Source: Istiophorus platypterus (taxonomy: Eukaryota; Chordata; Actinopteri; Istiophoriformes; Istiophoridae). From it: a stretch of 64,000 nucleotides of DNA. The stretch covers positions 6,437,501 to 6,501,500 of the forward strand of contig CM029120.1 of the NCBI GenBank assembly GCA_016859345.1. The letters are read 5' to 3'. Shown one piece after another: positions 37,172-48,900 of the stretch; position 1 is the stretch's first letter; each line of letters opens with the position of its first letter. The position numbers and the translations under genes were made by a program. The notes under the pieces were generated by a model. The model was not told the origin of the DNA. It saw only the letters and a program-made list of their open reading frames with translations, and did not search any database.

Positions 37172-38787
37172 CTATAAATGGTGGGAGAGAGTATGATTTA
37201 GAACATTGTGTATACATCTGTTGAGTTAAATGTTTTTGCTCAGTGTTTGAACCTTGGCTGGCTGCAAGTTCTTCTTTTCTGTTAATATTTGAACACATTT
37301 TATCAGCACTCATTTTAGCTGTAGTGTTGAGGTTCACACATCAAATAAAGTATAACCTCATGCTATTCTAGTTTTGAGACACAAGATCGATTGATAGTTT
37401 TACTATCAGGAGGCAGGATGCAAATTCAATGCTGCAAATTAAAATTTACCAAAAGAATAAATCAACAGGAAAACAAATAACAAGTAACTCGGTCGGGCAA
37501 TTCATCAACCAATCAGGGGTTGATTCAAACTAAAGAAAAGGGTAAGAGAGTATAAAGCTTATATTATTGAATTGAACCCTTGTACTGTGAAAAAATGTAG
37601 TGAAGCTGATCAGCTTCCTGTTTCAAAAAAGCAAAACTACCTCCTATATATTTCCATTTTTCTACTATATAATGAATCAATTTAAACCATTGCAAATGTA
37701 ACAGTGAGACTATGAAACCTTTGCTTAACAACCTTTGCTGAGCAGTGGCCATAGGTCACATTTAATGGATAACATTCTGACAAAGTCAGTCATTCACCAG
37801 TGCAAGCTATGTATCCCCAATTTTGGTGATTTTTGATCATTTTTAGATCTTAAAAAAATCTCCTACTTCTTGAGGCTTGATAAACCATTTAAGACACCAA
37901 TGTATTATCTGAAAATGCATTGCAAAACAGGGTTGCAATGAATTGAAGGCTAAAACATAGTGCAACAGTAGTATAGGTAGAGAAGGGTCACAAAGTGACT
38001 TTTTTAAAGTCAAACATAATAGTAATAATAATAACATCTGCCTAATGTTGGCTATTATTAGCTGAGATTAACCATCACAAGGTTGCTATTGATACAAGAC
38101 CAGGTATCCGAGGGTATCAAATTGAGCAAGAGAACATATTCTGGCTTATAAATTTAACTTTTCATTCTAAAACAAGAATGAAAGTATAAAAAGGTAAGGA
38201 GGATGCTTATAAATGCTTATAAAGCTGTATCTAATCAAACATATCTCTTTTAACACATTTTATTTTTCTCTTTATTGCACTATGTTGTTTATATTGTACT
38301 TTTACAGTTAGTTTTTTCGTCAGATGCTGTAGAGTTCTGCATTCTGTAATAAGAAGTGTTAAACATCTTAATGGGTTAATCGCTAATTGCATAACCCTGA
38401 GGACACATAAACCTCAGGGGCAAGAAATTACCTTTATCAAGGAAAATCCACCAAGGTATTACGAACATATATACAGAAATGAAGTAATTAAATTTCGTTT
38501 TTATTAGATAATAATAATGGACCAGGCTCGGTTAAGGTTGTACTGATGGTACATTTGTAATCAGATTGAAAAAATGCAAAGTGATCCTTACATTCTGAAC
38601 TAGGGGTCATTCTTGACTCTATGTTGAAATTATTTTACTAAAATAATGATGACAAAAGAAAAGCAACTTCATCCTCTTGCCCCATTCAGGCTTGACCCAG
38701 CTAATATTGGCTTTGAGAAACATTTGCATCTCCCTAACTACTACAATTGAAACATTATCTTCTGTAACTCTGTAACGCAACACACAC

Positions 38788-39064
38788 CTTTGCGGAAGTC
38801 TCAAACAAGCCCATGACGCTGTTTTCTTCACAGAAGCTGTCCAGAGAGGACACCGGGTCTCCGTCCCGCCTTGTCATGTCACATTTGTTGGTTGGCAGGA
38901 CCACAGGAATCGGGCATCCACTGTCAAGACAGACTTTGCTATCCAGGTCCTGCTTCCACTCTGCAGCAGCCCTCAAGGTGGAGCTGCTTGTAATGTCAAA
39001 GACCACTACTGCTCCCACCGCCCCTTTTTAGTACACCCTGGACATCTTCTTAAAATTCTCTTGG
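38788..39064 (-). pseudogene. rab32: rab32-like exon 2 (contains TAA)
   Basis: 92 codons, the length expected for this exon. After QENFKKMSRVY comes TAA at 39028-39030, then an otherwise well preserved frame: KGAVGAVVVFDITSSS, DLDSKVCLDSG, PTNKCD and GLFETSAK. The donor is GTGTGT after 38788. Confidence 0.83.
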
Positions 39065-39939
39065 CTTTGACAGAATAAAAAATATTATTGGACTGTTCTT
39101 TCTCCTTATGTAACAAGTGAGAGACTAACAACAGTAATTTTCTGAAATAAAATAGCATGTTTCCATGGACACTGGTTAGGATCAAAATTAGGTCAGAGAA
39201 AACAGGCTGCAGTCTTACTTACTGCAGTTTTCTCATACTCGTACTGTAAACTTATACATCAGTTAAAGTCAAATCATAGCAGGATTTATCAGAATTTGAA
39301 AGTCATTTTTACAAATTGGATCTCTTGCGTGACAAATTTGAAACTTCAATTTTAAATAGATATTTTTTTAAAAAGCTTTGATTTTTATTGTCTATAGTTC
39401 ATAGGGATTAAATATACATACATATGTGTATGTGTGTGTGTGTGTTTTAGGTGTCTGCCTGTCTTTCTACAACCAATAATTGTATTGAATTCAATATAAT
39501 ACATTGATTTAAAATTGTGTAGAATAATGAGATTTAAAGTTGAATTAGAAATGAATTACAAATGAATTACAACTGAGTCAAAAGCTTAGATGGCAGTCTG
39601 CTTAGCTAGTTTGGTATTGGCTGGGTTTTTATTCACCAATACAATTTCAGTTAGCTATTGCAAATTTACCAAAATATAATTTTATCAAACTTGATATGGT
39701 TCAACTGCAGATAACATCCAGGAGGAAACTATTAAATACCTTTTTTAAGCTTTAACTGCTGCAGTTTGATTTTTAGCTCTGTTTTGCAGTTAAAGCAAAT
39801 CATACAGGCTGTTTTCACAGATATTGCACATTTCTATGCCCCTGTCGTCTTTGCATGAAAAAGAAAACTATCACTGTGTTTTGGCTTTGTAGGGCAGGTT
39901 GAGGTACTGCAACCATGACTTTGTAATCTTGACACTCAC

Positions 39940-40154
39940 CTGCAATATCCCAAAACTGCAGTCTCACCACTGTGCTGGCATCCCATTCAAGTGATTTTAA
40001 AGCAAAGTCAACTCCAACAGATGCTTTATATCTTCCATCAAAGTGTTTTTTTGACATAACGCAATATAATGCTGCTTTTCCCGACGGCCGAATCTCCAGT
40101 GACTAAAACTTTAAACAGCTTTTCTTTAGACACTGTCACTGAACTTCCTGCCAT
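39940..40154 (-). pseudogene. rab32: rab32-like exon 1 (frameshifted)
   Basis: The ATG at 40154 opens a frame through the P-loop to RYVKK. The downstream part (HFDGRYKASVGVDFALK to VVRLQFWDIAG) is only readable in the next frame, after the A7 run. The donor is GTGAGT at 39934-39939. An internal ATG at 40057 restores the second frame but would delete the whole nucleotide-binding P-loop. Confidence 0.83.
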
Positions 40155-42065
40155 GTTGGTGTTTACAAGTTAACACCGGCACTGAGGCGGGTAAAACAAT
40201 CTTTTCCCTAACCTATGGAAAATCAAGGTCTGCTTTAAGTCCAGTTTTACATATTGCAAAGCAATGAAAGGATCTGCGTTTCAAAGTCTCAAATATTATT
40301 CTTCCCTGCATGACATCTTCCAGCATTCTTGCTTTGAATTTCCCTCTTCAAATCAAAGCCATAAATCTTTGACCTTTGATTTAAAACACTTGTCAGAGTA
40401 TGCGAGCTGAGAACAAAGAAACAATCAACGTTTCACCATGAAAAACAGGAGAGAAAGGAATAAAAAATATTTAATTTACTCCAATCAAACAAGTGTCCTC
40501 GAAATGCTCTACAGTAAATATTTGTTTGAAATGGCAGACTTAATTTATACTGTGTATACTATATCGGGCTGCAAATAGCTTATTCAGACTATTACTAACA
40601 ATAGCACTTTATCACAAACGGTTTCATTAGGCTGTTAAAGTCTTAATATTTAGGAAAACAATTGGTGTACACAGCCAATCACACAATATAAGCATACACA
40701 GCTAGTGAGTTCTTTCTAATACTGTAATGCATATAGATATCATCTGAATACCAAAATATGATACACAATTCATACATTCACAATACATATGTATCTCATT
40801 TGTCTTATACATAAATTTTTACAATTACAGTTATGAAATCAGATGTCTAATTATAAAAGTTACAAATATGAAACTAGTTTAACTTGAATTTCAAGACAAT
40901 AGAAATCAGATAAATGTACAAAAGAAAAAAAATCTTAATGAAAGTGTGGCACTTGAACGTCCCCTGCTACATTCGTGATACAGCCAATGCACTTGCCTGG
41001 CAGTACTGTAGTATTGAAAAGGTTACCGGTCAGGTTTGGTTTTTTTGTGTTTGTTTTGTTTTTTGTTTTTTATTTTTTGTGTGTGTGTTTTCAACAAGAA
41101 TTCATGTTGACGTGTCAACTTTCAAATCCAATACCTTTTTTTGCACTTCACTCCTCAAAGAAGCTCAAAGAAGTTTGGTATTTGAGGAAATATGCTAAGT
41201 TGCTGTTGTATCAAGATTTAAGTGAGAGGATAGATACCAATCTTATGTCTGTGCACTGAATGGGAGGATACAGCAAGCATTTGATTAGCTTAGCTTAGCA
41301 TAAGGTGGTAACAGCTAGCCTGGCTCTGTCCAAAGGTAACAAAATCAGCCTACTGGCACCTTAAGCTCGTTAAGTAACATTTTATATATATAATTAATGC
41401 TTCTGAGATGGGAATAGTTTTTGACTAGTTGCAATAAGGTTGCCATTCAACTAGCTGAGACTAAGCTAAGCTAATAGCTTTATATTTCATGGACAGTTAC
41501 CATGATATCGATCTTCTCATCTAATGCTTCTCAAGAAAATGAATATGCGTGTTTTCCAAAATGTTAAAATTTAAACCTCTGTCTCTCATTCTTTTCCAGA
41601 TAAAGCACAAACACAATGCGGAACACAAAACACACTGTTGTCAAATTGAATTGCTTTGAATCTCAAAAAAATTATATTCACCATTAAGTTTCCCTGTTTA
41701 ACAAACTCACCTGCTTGTTACATCACCTATATTTGACAAATAAATCTATTTAAATGACATTAATTTGAAAAAGTACAGACATAGACAATCCTAGTTACCC
41801 ATCTCATGAGAAGAAAATCTATTTTATCCTAAATGTATGTTACCATAGAAATATATGTTTTTAAATAGGCAAATTCTTTCATCTAACATCTAGAAGAATT
41901 TTAAAATGTGGTGCCTTGTTGTTCACCTTTATCATGTAAAAGCTATTAAGTATAGAGTGAAAAATGACCTGTCAGACCACAGAATGACTTTTTCCTTATC
42001 ATATACAGCACAAGTCATGATAAACTTGAGAATGTAGTACAACTGGTAATAATTAGCGTGTGCCC
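40155..42065. other. rab32-grm1 intergenic segment including grm1 3' UTR
   Basis: No conserved coding exon was recognised between the rab32-like ATG and the grm1 stop. The part next to 42,065 must be the grm1 3' UTR, but no convincing minus-strand AATAAA was found near it. An inverted-repeat element occupies 41,171-41,570. Confidence 0.5.
41171..41570. mobile_element. MITE-like inverted-repeat element, copy 1
   Basis: The ends are inverted and related: the left side reads GTATTTGAGGAAATATGCTA, and the right side read on the other strand gives ACATTTTGGAAAACACGCAT. The interior has TTAGCTTAGCATAAGG and CAGCTAGCCTGGCTCTGTCC, phrases widely dispersed in teleost genomes. It is non-coding and lies between rab32 and grm1. 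The same family recurs at 45.8-46.4 kb. Confidence 0.65.
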
Positions 42066-42909
42066 TCACAGAGTTGAGGAGCTTTGCTTAAAGTCTTTGA
42101 GGATGACAGAGGCATATGTCACATTTGGGGGTGTGCACAGAATCGACTCAGACACCGGCGAGTTGGGAAAGGGGCTGACTGGAGGACCAGGGCAATCTCG
42201 GAAGGGGGAGGGCGGCATCAGAGCCAGAGAGTCCTCCATAGCCAACTTGACCTGAACCAGGTCCTCTTCGTCATGAATCTGTGCATTGTTGTACATGTAG
42301 CCGTGGAGAAGGCCGAACTGCTCGTTCTCCATCTCGTCCTCCTCTAAAGGGGAGGCAGGGTCATCAAATGGGTTGAGATGCACGGGCAGGACCGGGTCCT
42401 GCTGGACAAGGTGAGCCTGGTGGTACACGGGCATGCCGCTGCTAACGGCCTCAGGCATGCTAATCATGTCATCAAGCTCAGGTATGTCACTGCTGAATTT
42501 GCTCACCGCCACCTCCTCCTGTAGGTGGTTCATGATGACATGTTGGGGGATAAAAGTATTTTTCTGTGAGTGCGGAGGGGTATAGAACTCAACCTCCTCA
42601 CCCACATCTTTTATTAGACCACAAGCAGGCATTTGCCTGTGGGCCATCATGGGGGGGGTGTCGGGGGGGTCATATCTGACAGGTTCGCTCTCGTCCTCCT
42701 CAGCCACATTGTACAGAGTCTTGGTGCTGAGGTCTGAGAACTCCAGTGCTGAGTTTTGGTAGGTATTAGTTAAGGGTTTGATGACAGCCATCTGATTGGA
42801 ACCTGCTTCCTGTCTCTTCACATGCACTGACAGTCTGTGCCACATGTGATCCCCTTTTGGAGGATGTCTTGCACCTGGTTCAGACCATGACACAGACTTT
42901 CCATTAGAA
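42066..42909 (-). other. grm1: grm1 exon 8: long cytoplasmic tail with Homer and PDZ ligands
   Basis: Residues about 889-1169, specific to the long (1a-type) isoform. It opens SSNGKSVSWSEPGARHPPKG and continues WHRLSVHVKRQEAGSNQMAV, STKTLYNVAEEDESEPVRYD, TPPNVTYASVILKDFKQSSS and TL. The PPSPF Homer EVH1 ligand and terminal SSTL are intact. The Pro/Gln-rich middle of the mammalian tail is largely absent, which accounts for much of the length difference. Confidence 0.95.
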
Positions 42910-45900
42910 CTATGAACAAAATAAAGACGGCTGTTACTTCACCGGAACCCAGAAAAGTGGAGACAAAGACAGCATTTCTGGTCCATGTAAGAAAAAATTG
43001 TTTTTCATTAAGCCACTGCAAAAAATATTTCATATTGTAAGAAATACTACAGGGTATCTGCAGGTTTTAAAAAACATTGAATTCACATTCCTAAAAAATG
43101 GGCCTTAGAAGGTATTAAAATCCTTAAACTTGATTTTAAAAAGTCTTGAATATTTTCTGTTGCCTGCAGAGGCAGTAATGTTAGTTGCAATATGTTCTTG
43201 TATCTGTCCCTAAAAGTGGGATTGTTGTGACAGCACCATCAGACCTCTAGCAAACACTCTCACTGGTGTTGGCTACAGTAGCTAGGAAACCAATTGATGT
43301 ATAATGGGCAAGTGCTTTATAAATACTTAAAGGAATAACTCATTTTTTATTGGTTAATCTAACCATCTATTTTATCCTGCTAATCTGGGTCCAGGTCTTA
43401 TTTGTTAAATAAATAATATCACTAGGAACCATTGTAATATACTGCTGGAAAGTTCTAAAAGAATGTGATATAATTATAAATAATTCTAGGCCATATTGTC
43501 CCTACTGGATTTCATCATAGTTTTGGACACTGGCCATTATGCTGCTAAAAGCAGGCATTAAATTGAATCATATACAGTATCAAAAAGGTCTCTGAGAGTC
43601 TTCAATTCAATTTTGGTGAACCCTGCAGAAACCCTTTATTCTGTATTTATGATTTCACTTGTCATCCCTTAGCACACAGAGATGCTTGTTTTAATTTTAC
43701 TAACAGATTAAAGGTGAAAATGGCTTTGTGAATTGAGAACTGACCTATATCCATCACACTATACAACAGGTGATCCTATGACAGTGAATACAGTAGGACA
43801 TCAGGTTCCCTTTGAGAGGGAATTACAGTAAAACCAGCATCCCCGAGGTGCCTCAGGAGCAGGACTCACAGACTCAATTAATGAACCTACCTGCTGTTTC
43901 CAGTGCTCTTCTTCCTCTTGAACATGCTGAGCAAGCTGTTGCTTCGGTAGGCAATTTTGCCGTCGCCGACATGCATGCGCACAGCATCCGAGGTGGTGAA
44001 CGCACTGCGCACATTTCGCTCTGGTTTGGCAATGATGATGTACATCTTTGGCGTGAACATGCAGCCCAAGGCCACGGTCACACTGAGGCTCACGGAGAAG
44101 GACGTTGTGATGATCTTATAGTTGCTGCCAAAGTATATTGGCACAAATGCCAGCCAGATAATGCATGTGGTGTACATGGTGAAGGCGATATATTTGGCTT
44201 CGTTGAAATTTGCAGGTACGTTGCGGGTCTTGAAGGCGTAATAGGTGCAGCTCATGATAAGCAAGCCATTGTAGCCCAGTGGGGCGACAACTCCAAGGTT
44301 GCTGGTGTTGCAGATCAGGAAGACTTCTCGGATGCTGGGGTAGGATTTGATGGGTTCAGGTGGCTCCATGATGATGAGGGTAACCTCCAAGGTGAGCTGG
44401 ACACTGATCAGGATGGAGGCGATAACCACCTGAGCCCAAGCACTCATGAACCTTGGCTTCCTGGTGCATATCTTCTTCTTGCTGCCTGCCAGGATGCGGG
44501 CAATGCGGTTGGTTTTAGTAACTAGGGCGGAGTAGCACATGGCGGCTGAGAGTCCAACAAGAAGCCGCTGGAGGTAGCAGGAGGTCACGGTGGGGCGGGC
44601 AATGAGGGTGAAAGGACACAGGTAGCCCAGGAAGATGCCAGCTAGGATGATGTAGCAGAGCTCCCGGCTGGAGGATTTGACCACCGGTGTGTCACGGTAC
44701 AAGACAAAGACAAAGGCAACAAATGATGTGACCAGGATGCCCAGGCAGGAGAAGACCACCTGGATAATGGACTCTGGGTTGCTCCACTCCAGGTAGCGCA
44801 GGGGAAGTGGCTCACAGCCTGAAAGGGGGGAAAAAAAACACAAAAATAAATATAGAACCAGAATATACTATACGCAGCTCATAAAATTTTCATAATTTTA
44901 GTGTGAGCTTGTTGGCAAGACTCTCATACAAAAGTGTAAATTGTGTAAATCAAAGGTAATTTTGCTCAAAAAGAAATTATTCTAAGGTTTTAATTGTAGG
45001 GAAACATTCAAAATTAATCAAATACACTTTAGCCTGAGAAAATACGGTAAGTCTAGAAGTAGGTTTTTAGCTCAACTATAAATAAACCCCTTTCTACTCA
45101 GCCATGGCCAGGCTGGGCTGCAGCCAGCAGAGGAGGGGGGCCAGTGCAGCAGGACAATGTAAATCACTGCAAATAAGATTCCCTTTCTGCTTCATATTCA
45201 GAACGTATTTTGAATACCTAATTTATCTTGCTTTATCAATTTATTGTATGATGGATCGAGGGTTAGGTTTAGCAGAGTAACTTTTATGACATTCATATGC
45301 AATGTATTTTCTCTTTTCTTTGCGCATCTAAAGGTTTCGTGGTAAAGAAAAAAAAACAGAGACACAGCATGGAGTCAGGCAGGATGGTCCTATTAAGAAA
45401 AAGTATTGTCTTTGAACAGCGAAGAAGACCTTAGAAAGTGGGCCAGAAGAGTGGTAAGTGAAGTAGGGCTGCTCTCGGATAAAATGGTGAAGATGATGAA
45501 TGACTCTCAGGTGTCATGGGAAGGCAAAGGAAATAGGACAGAACAGGTTTATGAAATAGCACTGCAAAAATCTTAGCAGGTCAAACTGTACAGGTGATGG
45601 TTGGGTGGGGGGGTGGGGTAAAGGCTTGGAGGAACTTAACTTTCTATAGAGCCTAAAATAAGAGAAAAGAATCTCCCTGTATCTCTGAAAGCATCAATCA
45701 TGCAACAGGAACTCAGCCGGTGGCCACTCAGGTAACCCAAATACAGCAAGATTTTCTGTTCTAATCAGATGAGGTATCCTTTGTCTTGATGAATTTTGCA
45801 ATGAAATTAAAATTTTGGTGATTTAAAGCAACAGTTAGACATTTTGGGAAATTTTTATTCTTATCAAGGTCGAAACCACTGTTGTGTCTTTCATACATGA

Positions 45901-48900
45901 AGCTTTGGCCGGGAGCCAATTAGCATAGCTTAGCATGAAGACTGGAAAAAACTACCCTGGCCTCTTCCAATGACAATACATTTACACCAACTGGCACTGA
46001 GAAGCAAACTACAATAAATGATATACAATCTAAGTTAAAAAAAAAAAGAGGACAAATATATGTGGCTGTATGGGGTTTTAAGTGCTTGAATATTTCTTAG
46101 CCAGGAGCAGTGATATCCAAAGGCACATAACCCTCCCAACCCGTAAAACCACATATCGTTATTTTTACACTTCAGTTTTTATACAAACAAGATATAAGAT
46201 GTTAATTAGTGAACTTTAGATATGCTGGTATAACAATTTTTCTATTTTCCAATAGAGCCACACTAGGTGTTTCTCCGTGTTTTCAGTCTTTATGCTAAGC
46301 AAAGCTAGTTGGCTGCTTACTGTGACCTAATATTTAAGAGGAAGATATGCAAGTGGTATTAATCTTCACATCTCCATCTCTCAGCGAGGAGAATAAGCAT
46401 ATTTTCCCAAAAATATAAAACTAATCCTCCAAAGGAAAACTAGTTGGCCCTCTTCAAGCTCCAGCACAGTATAAAAAGTCATCCAAGCAGATGAGAATCA
46501 AAAAAAAATATGCAAAGTGTGGGAGTAAAAGAGGATGAGCCCACCTTCTAGTTCTCTTTCAGGCCACCAGCCCAGCTCGCAGGCCTTGCATGTGAACTCA
46601 TCCTGGACGTACTCATTGTCTTTGCAGGCTGTGCAAATCCAGCAGCAGCTCACCTCGCCCTTCCTGATCACCTGGTAAACAAAATATATAGAGAAATGTG
46701 AGAAATATAGAATAACGCTTTCCTGCAGTTGATCCTCTCTACCATGAGTTCGTTTCAGTGTAAAAGACCACCATGTTTGTTTGACAGTAGAGCTAAAGAT
46801 AGAAATGTGCATTCAGTGGCCACAGATACAGTATGTCAGAATGGCATCAGGTCCCACTAAATGGTGCTTTCACACAAGGTCAACCGAAGTCTCTTTTTTA
46901 ATTGTTCTTTTTTTCCTAAAGAGTAATGTGGTGGGTAGTAACACTTATAATAAATGAATGTTAACAGATTAAATTGATAACAGAGTCATCAACTGAAATA
47001 CTGAAATTTATAAAAGAATAATAAAATGTAATTAACGGCTGTATTAATTCTTATTTACAGATCTTGATAGATGAGTCATGATAACAACTTTTGGGTTGCC
47101 AGGTTGTGAAAACATGTTTCTAGAAAAAAAGCAGACAAACTGGACCACAACATCAATTCACATTTACTGATACTTATACTTTATAAACAGAGAATGATGA
47201 TTAAAAAAAAACTTAATCAACTTACTATTAATAACTACTTCTTTCTCGTGGCATTATAGCCATTAGAACATAGAATAGTTTTTTTTTTTTTTTTAAAAAT
47301 TATTAAATAATTAGAAATGATAAACACCATCCATTGGGATTTTTTAACAACGCTGGCAACCAAAAATGTGTTCCTATGGTGTGGTCACAACATGTAACGG
47401 ATGCGTCCTTTGCCTTGATCTCTCCCTTGGAGCAGGGTTCACTGCAGACAGAGCGGACCATGTCGCTGTGGTTCATCTGGATCATGTCATCATCGAGACT
47501 GAGTACACCCTCGTGCCAGGAGCCAGTGTTGATGTAGTCATAAACGCTGGGCTCCACGCGCTGGAAGTTCATAATCTCATACCTGATGGCGAGTAGAAAG
47601 CCTTGAGTTAGAGGAAGGCAGGTCTTAATAAGGTTTCACCAATTCTGAATCAATCCTTAAAGGGGAAATAATAAGACTTTAACTGCCACTTAGAGCAGAA
47701 AAGCAATATTTTATCAGCAGGAGGTCTGTTGGGTTCATAATCGATGCGGCTGTGGTGACCAAGAGATTAGTTTACCAGGTGCTGATATTTCTGACCTTCA
47801 TCTTACTTGCTCTCTGGTTTGCAATACGAAACTCCCCATTGGAATTTCAAGACACTACCCCAACCTCAGCTGACAATGCAAATTCAGCTCCTCACTATTT
47901 ATTACTATGTATGATTTAGTGTTTAGCCAGCAATTTTACCAGACTATTGCATTGAATATTCAAAACAAATTTTCACTTTACAAGTATTATTGGGGGAATT
48001 TCTTAGTGTATGTATTATATAAGAAACCAGCCAAATTACATTGGTGAATTCAATCCTCACTATCCTGTACTCAAATAAATACATATAGTCAACAGACATG
48101 ACTAATGTAAACAGTTTTTAGGAACAGCCCTAGTTCATTTCTGAGTTTCAGTGTCTCCTGAAATGTAAATTCATCATCATTGTCTCTTGAAAGCAAATTT
48201 GTGATGCTGTATATTAATATTTAGCTCATTTATTATAGGTTCTTTTGACAAATATAACATAATAACTGTCATATTTAGTTCGAGGGGCGGTTATCGTTTT
48301 TTTTTTTGTTGTTTTTTGGGTTTTTTTTTTAATATATTTTTTATTTACTCTATTTGAAGGAAACCATTTTTGTGCTCAGTGCACCAATAAATGAATTTGG
48401 TCTAGTTTTAAGAACTGAATTGTTTTAGTTTATATTGAGATCATTTATTGCAAGTTGTGTTTTGGGTAGTATAATTCCATAATAGAAAGTACTGTTAGGC
48501 TGCAACCGACAGTTATTTTCATTATTAATCCATTGAATGTTTAGTATATAAAATGTTATAGGAATCACAAAAAACAACATATTGTTTGAGTAGCAAAAAG
48601 TCAAAGCCCCTATGATGTCTATTTCATAGAAAACTTCTAAAACTGACAAATATTCATAACAGAGAAGGTGGTTACAGTGAATATTGAAGTGTACTATATA
48701 ATCACTTATAGTCACAAAATTTTTGTTAGATTTCAGCTTAACAAAGTTCCCTCAACTGTCTCCCTGGTGAACTGTGAATTAGTTTTTGTTCATTAATGGT
48801 TTCACTCTGAGAGGATCGAGCCAGAAACTTGTAATGGAGGAGATAAAATTGGATCTGTGTCGCTCCAATTTCAGCTGGTTTCCGTTGCTGGTTGGTAACG

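Larger units (their letters stand above)
37016..40154 (-). pseudogene. rab32: rab32-like GTPase locus with frameshift and in-frame stop
   Basis: Rab32 is a small GTPase of melanosomes, other lysosome-related organelles and mitochondria. Three exons are visible: 39940-40154, 38788-39064 and 37016-37171, matching the usual three-exon layout. Exon 1 starts MAGSSVTVSKEKLFKVLVTG with P-loop GDSAVGKSS and ends WDIAG; Ile in place of the usual Thr marks the Rab32/38 subfamily. Exon 2 has VVVFDI, NKCD (guanine binding) and ETSAK. Exon 3 reads ENINIDEAGVFLVK and ends PSCCE, with a prenylation-type Cys pair. Two lesions break it. A seventh A in the run at 40046-40052 shifts frame after RYVKK, and the codon for the second Tyr of RVYYK is TAA at 39028-39030. 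The exon 2 acceptor is also one base out of phase, and the conserved ERFGNMTRVY block has decayed to ENFKKMSRVY. Both point lesions sit beside A runs, so assembly error is not excluded. Position next to grm1 favours rab32 over rab38. Confidence 0.83.

Noticed and set aside
38619..38790. EDNVSIVVVREMQMFL frame directly after rab32 exon 2, first taken as its exon 3
   Set aside because: The implied intron would be under 30 nt. A far better exon 3 with the ENINIDEA start and Cys-Cys end lies at 37016-37171.
43812..44525. 237-codon plus-strand open frame
   Set aside because: Exactly antisense to the conserved grm1 seven-TM exon, whose codon structure explains the openness; the translated sequence resembles no protein.
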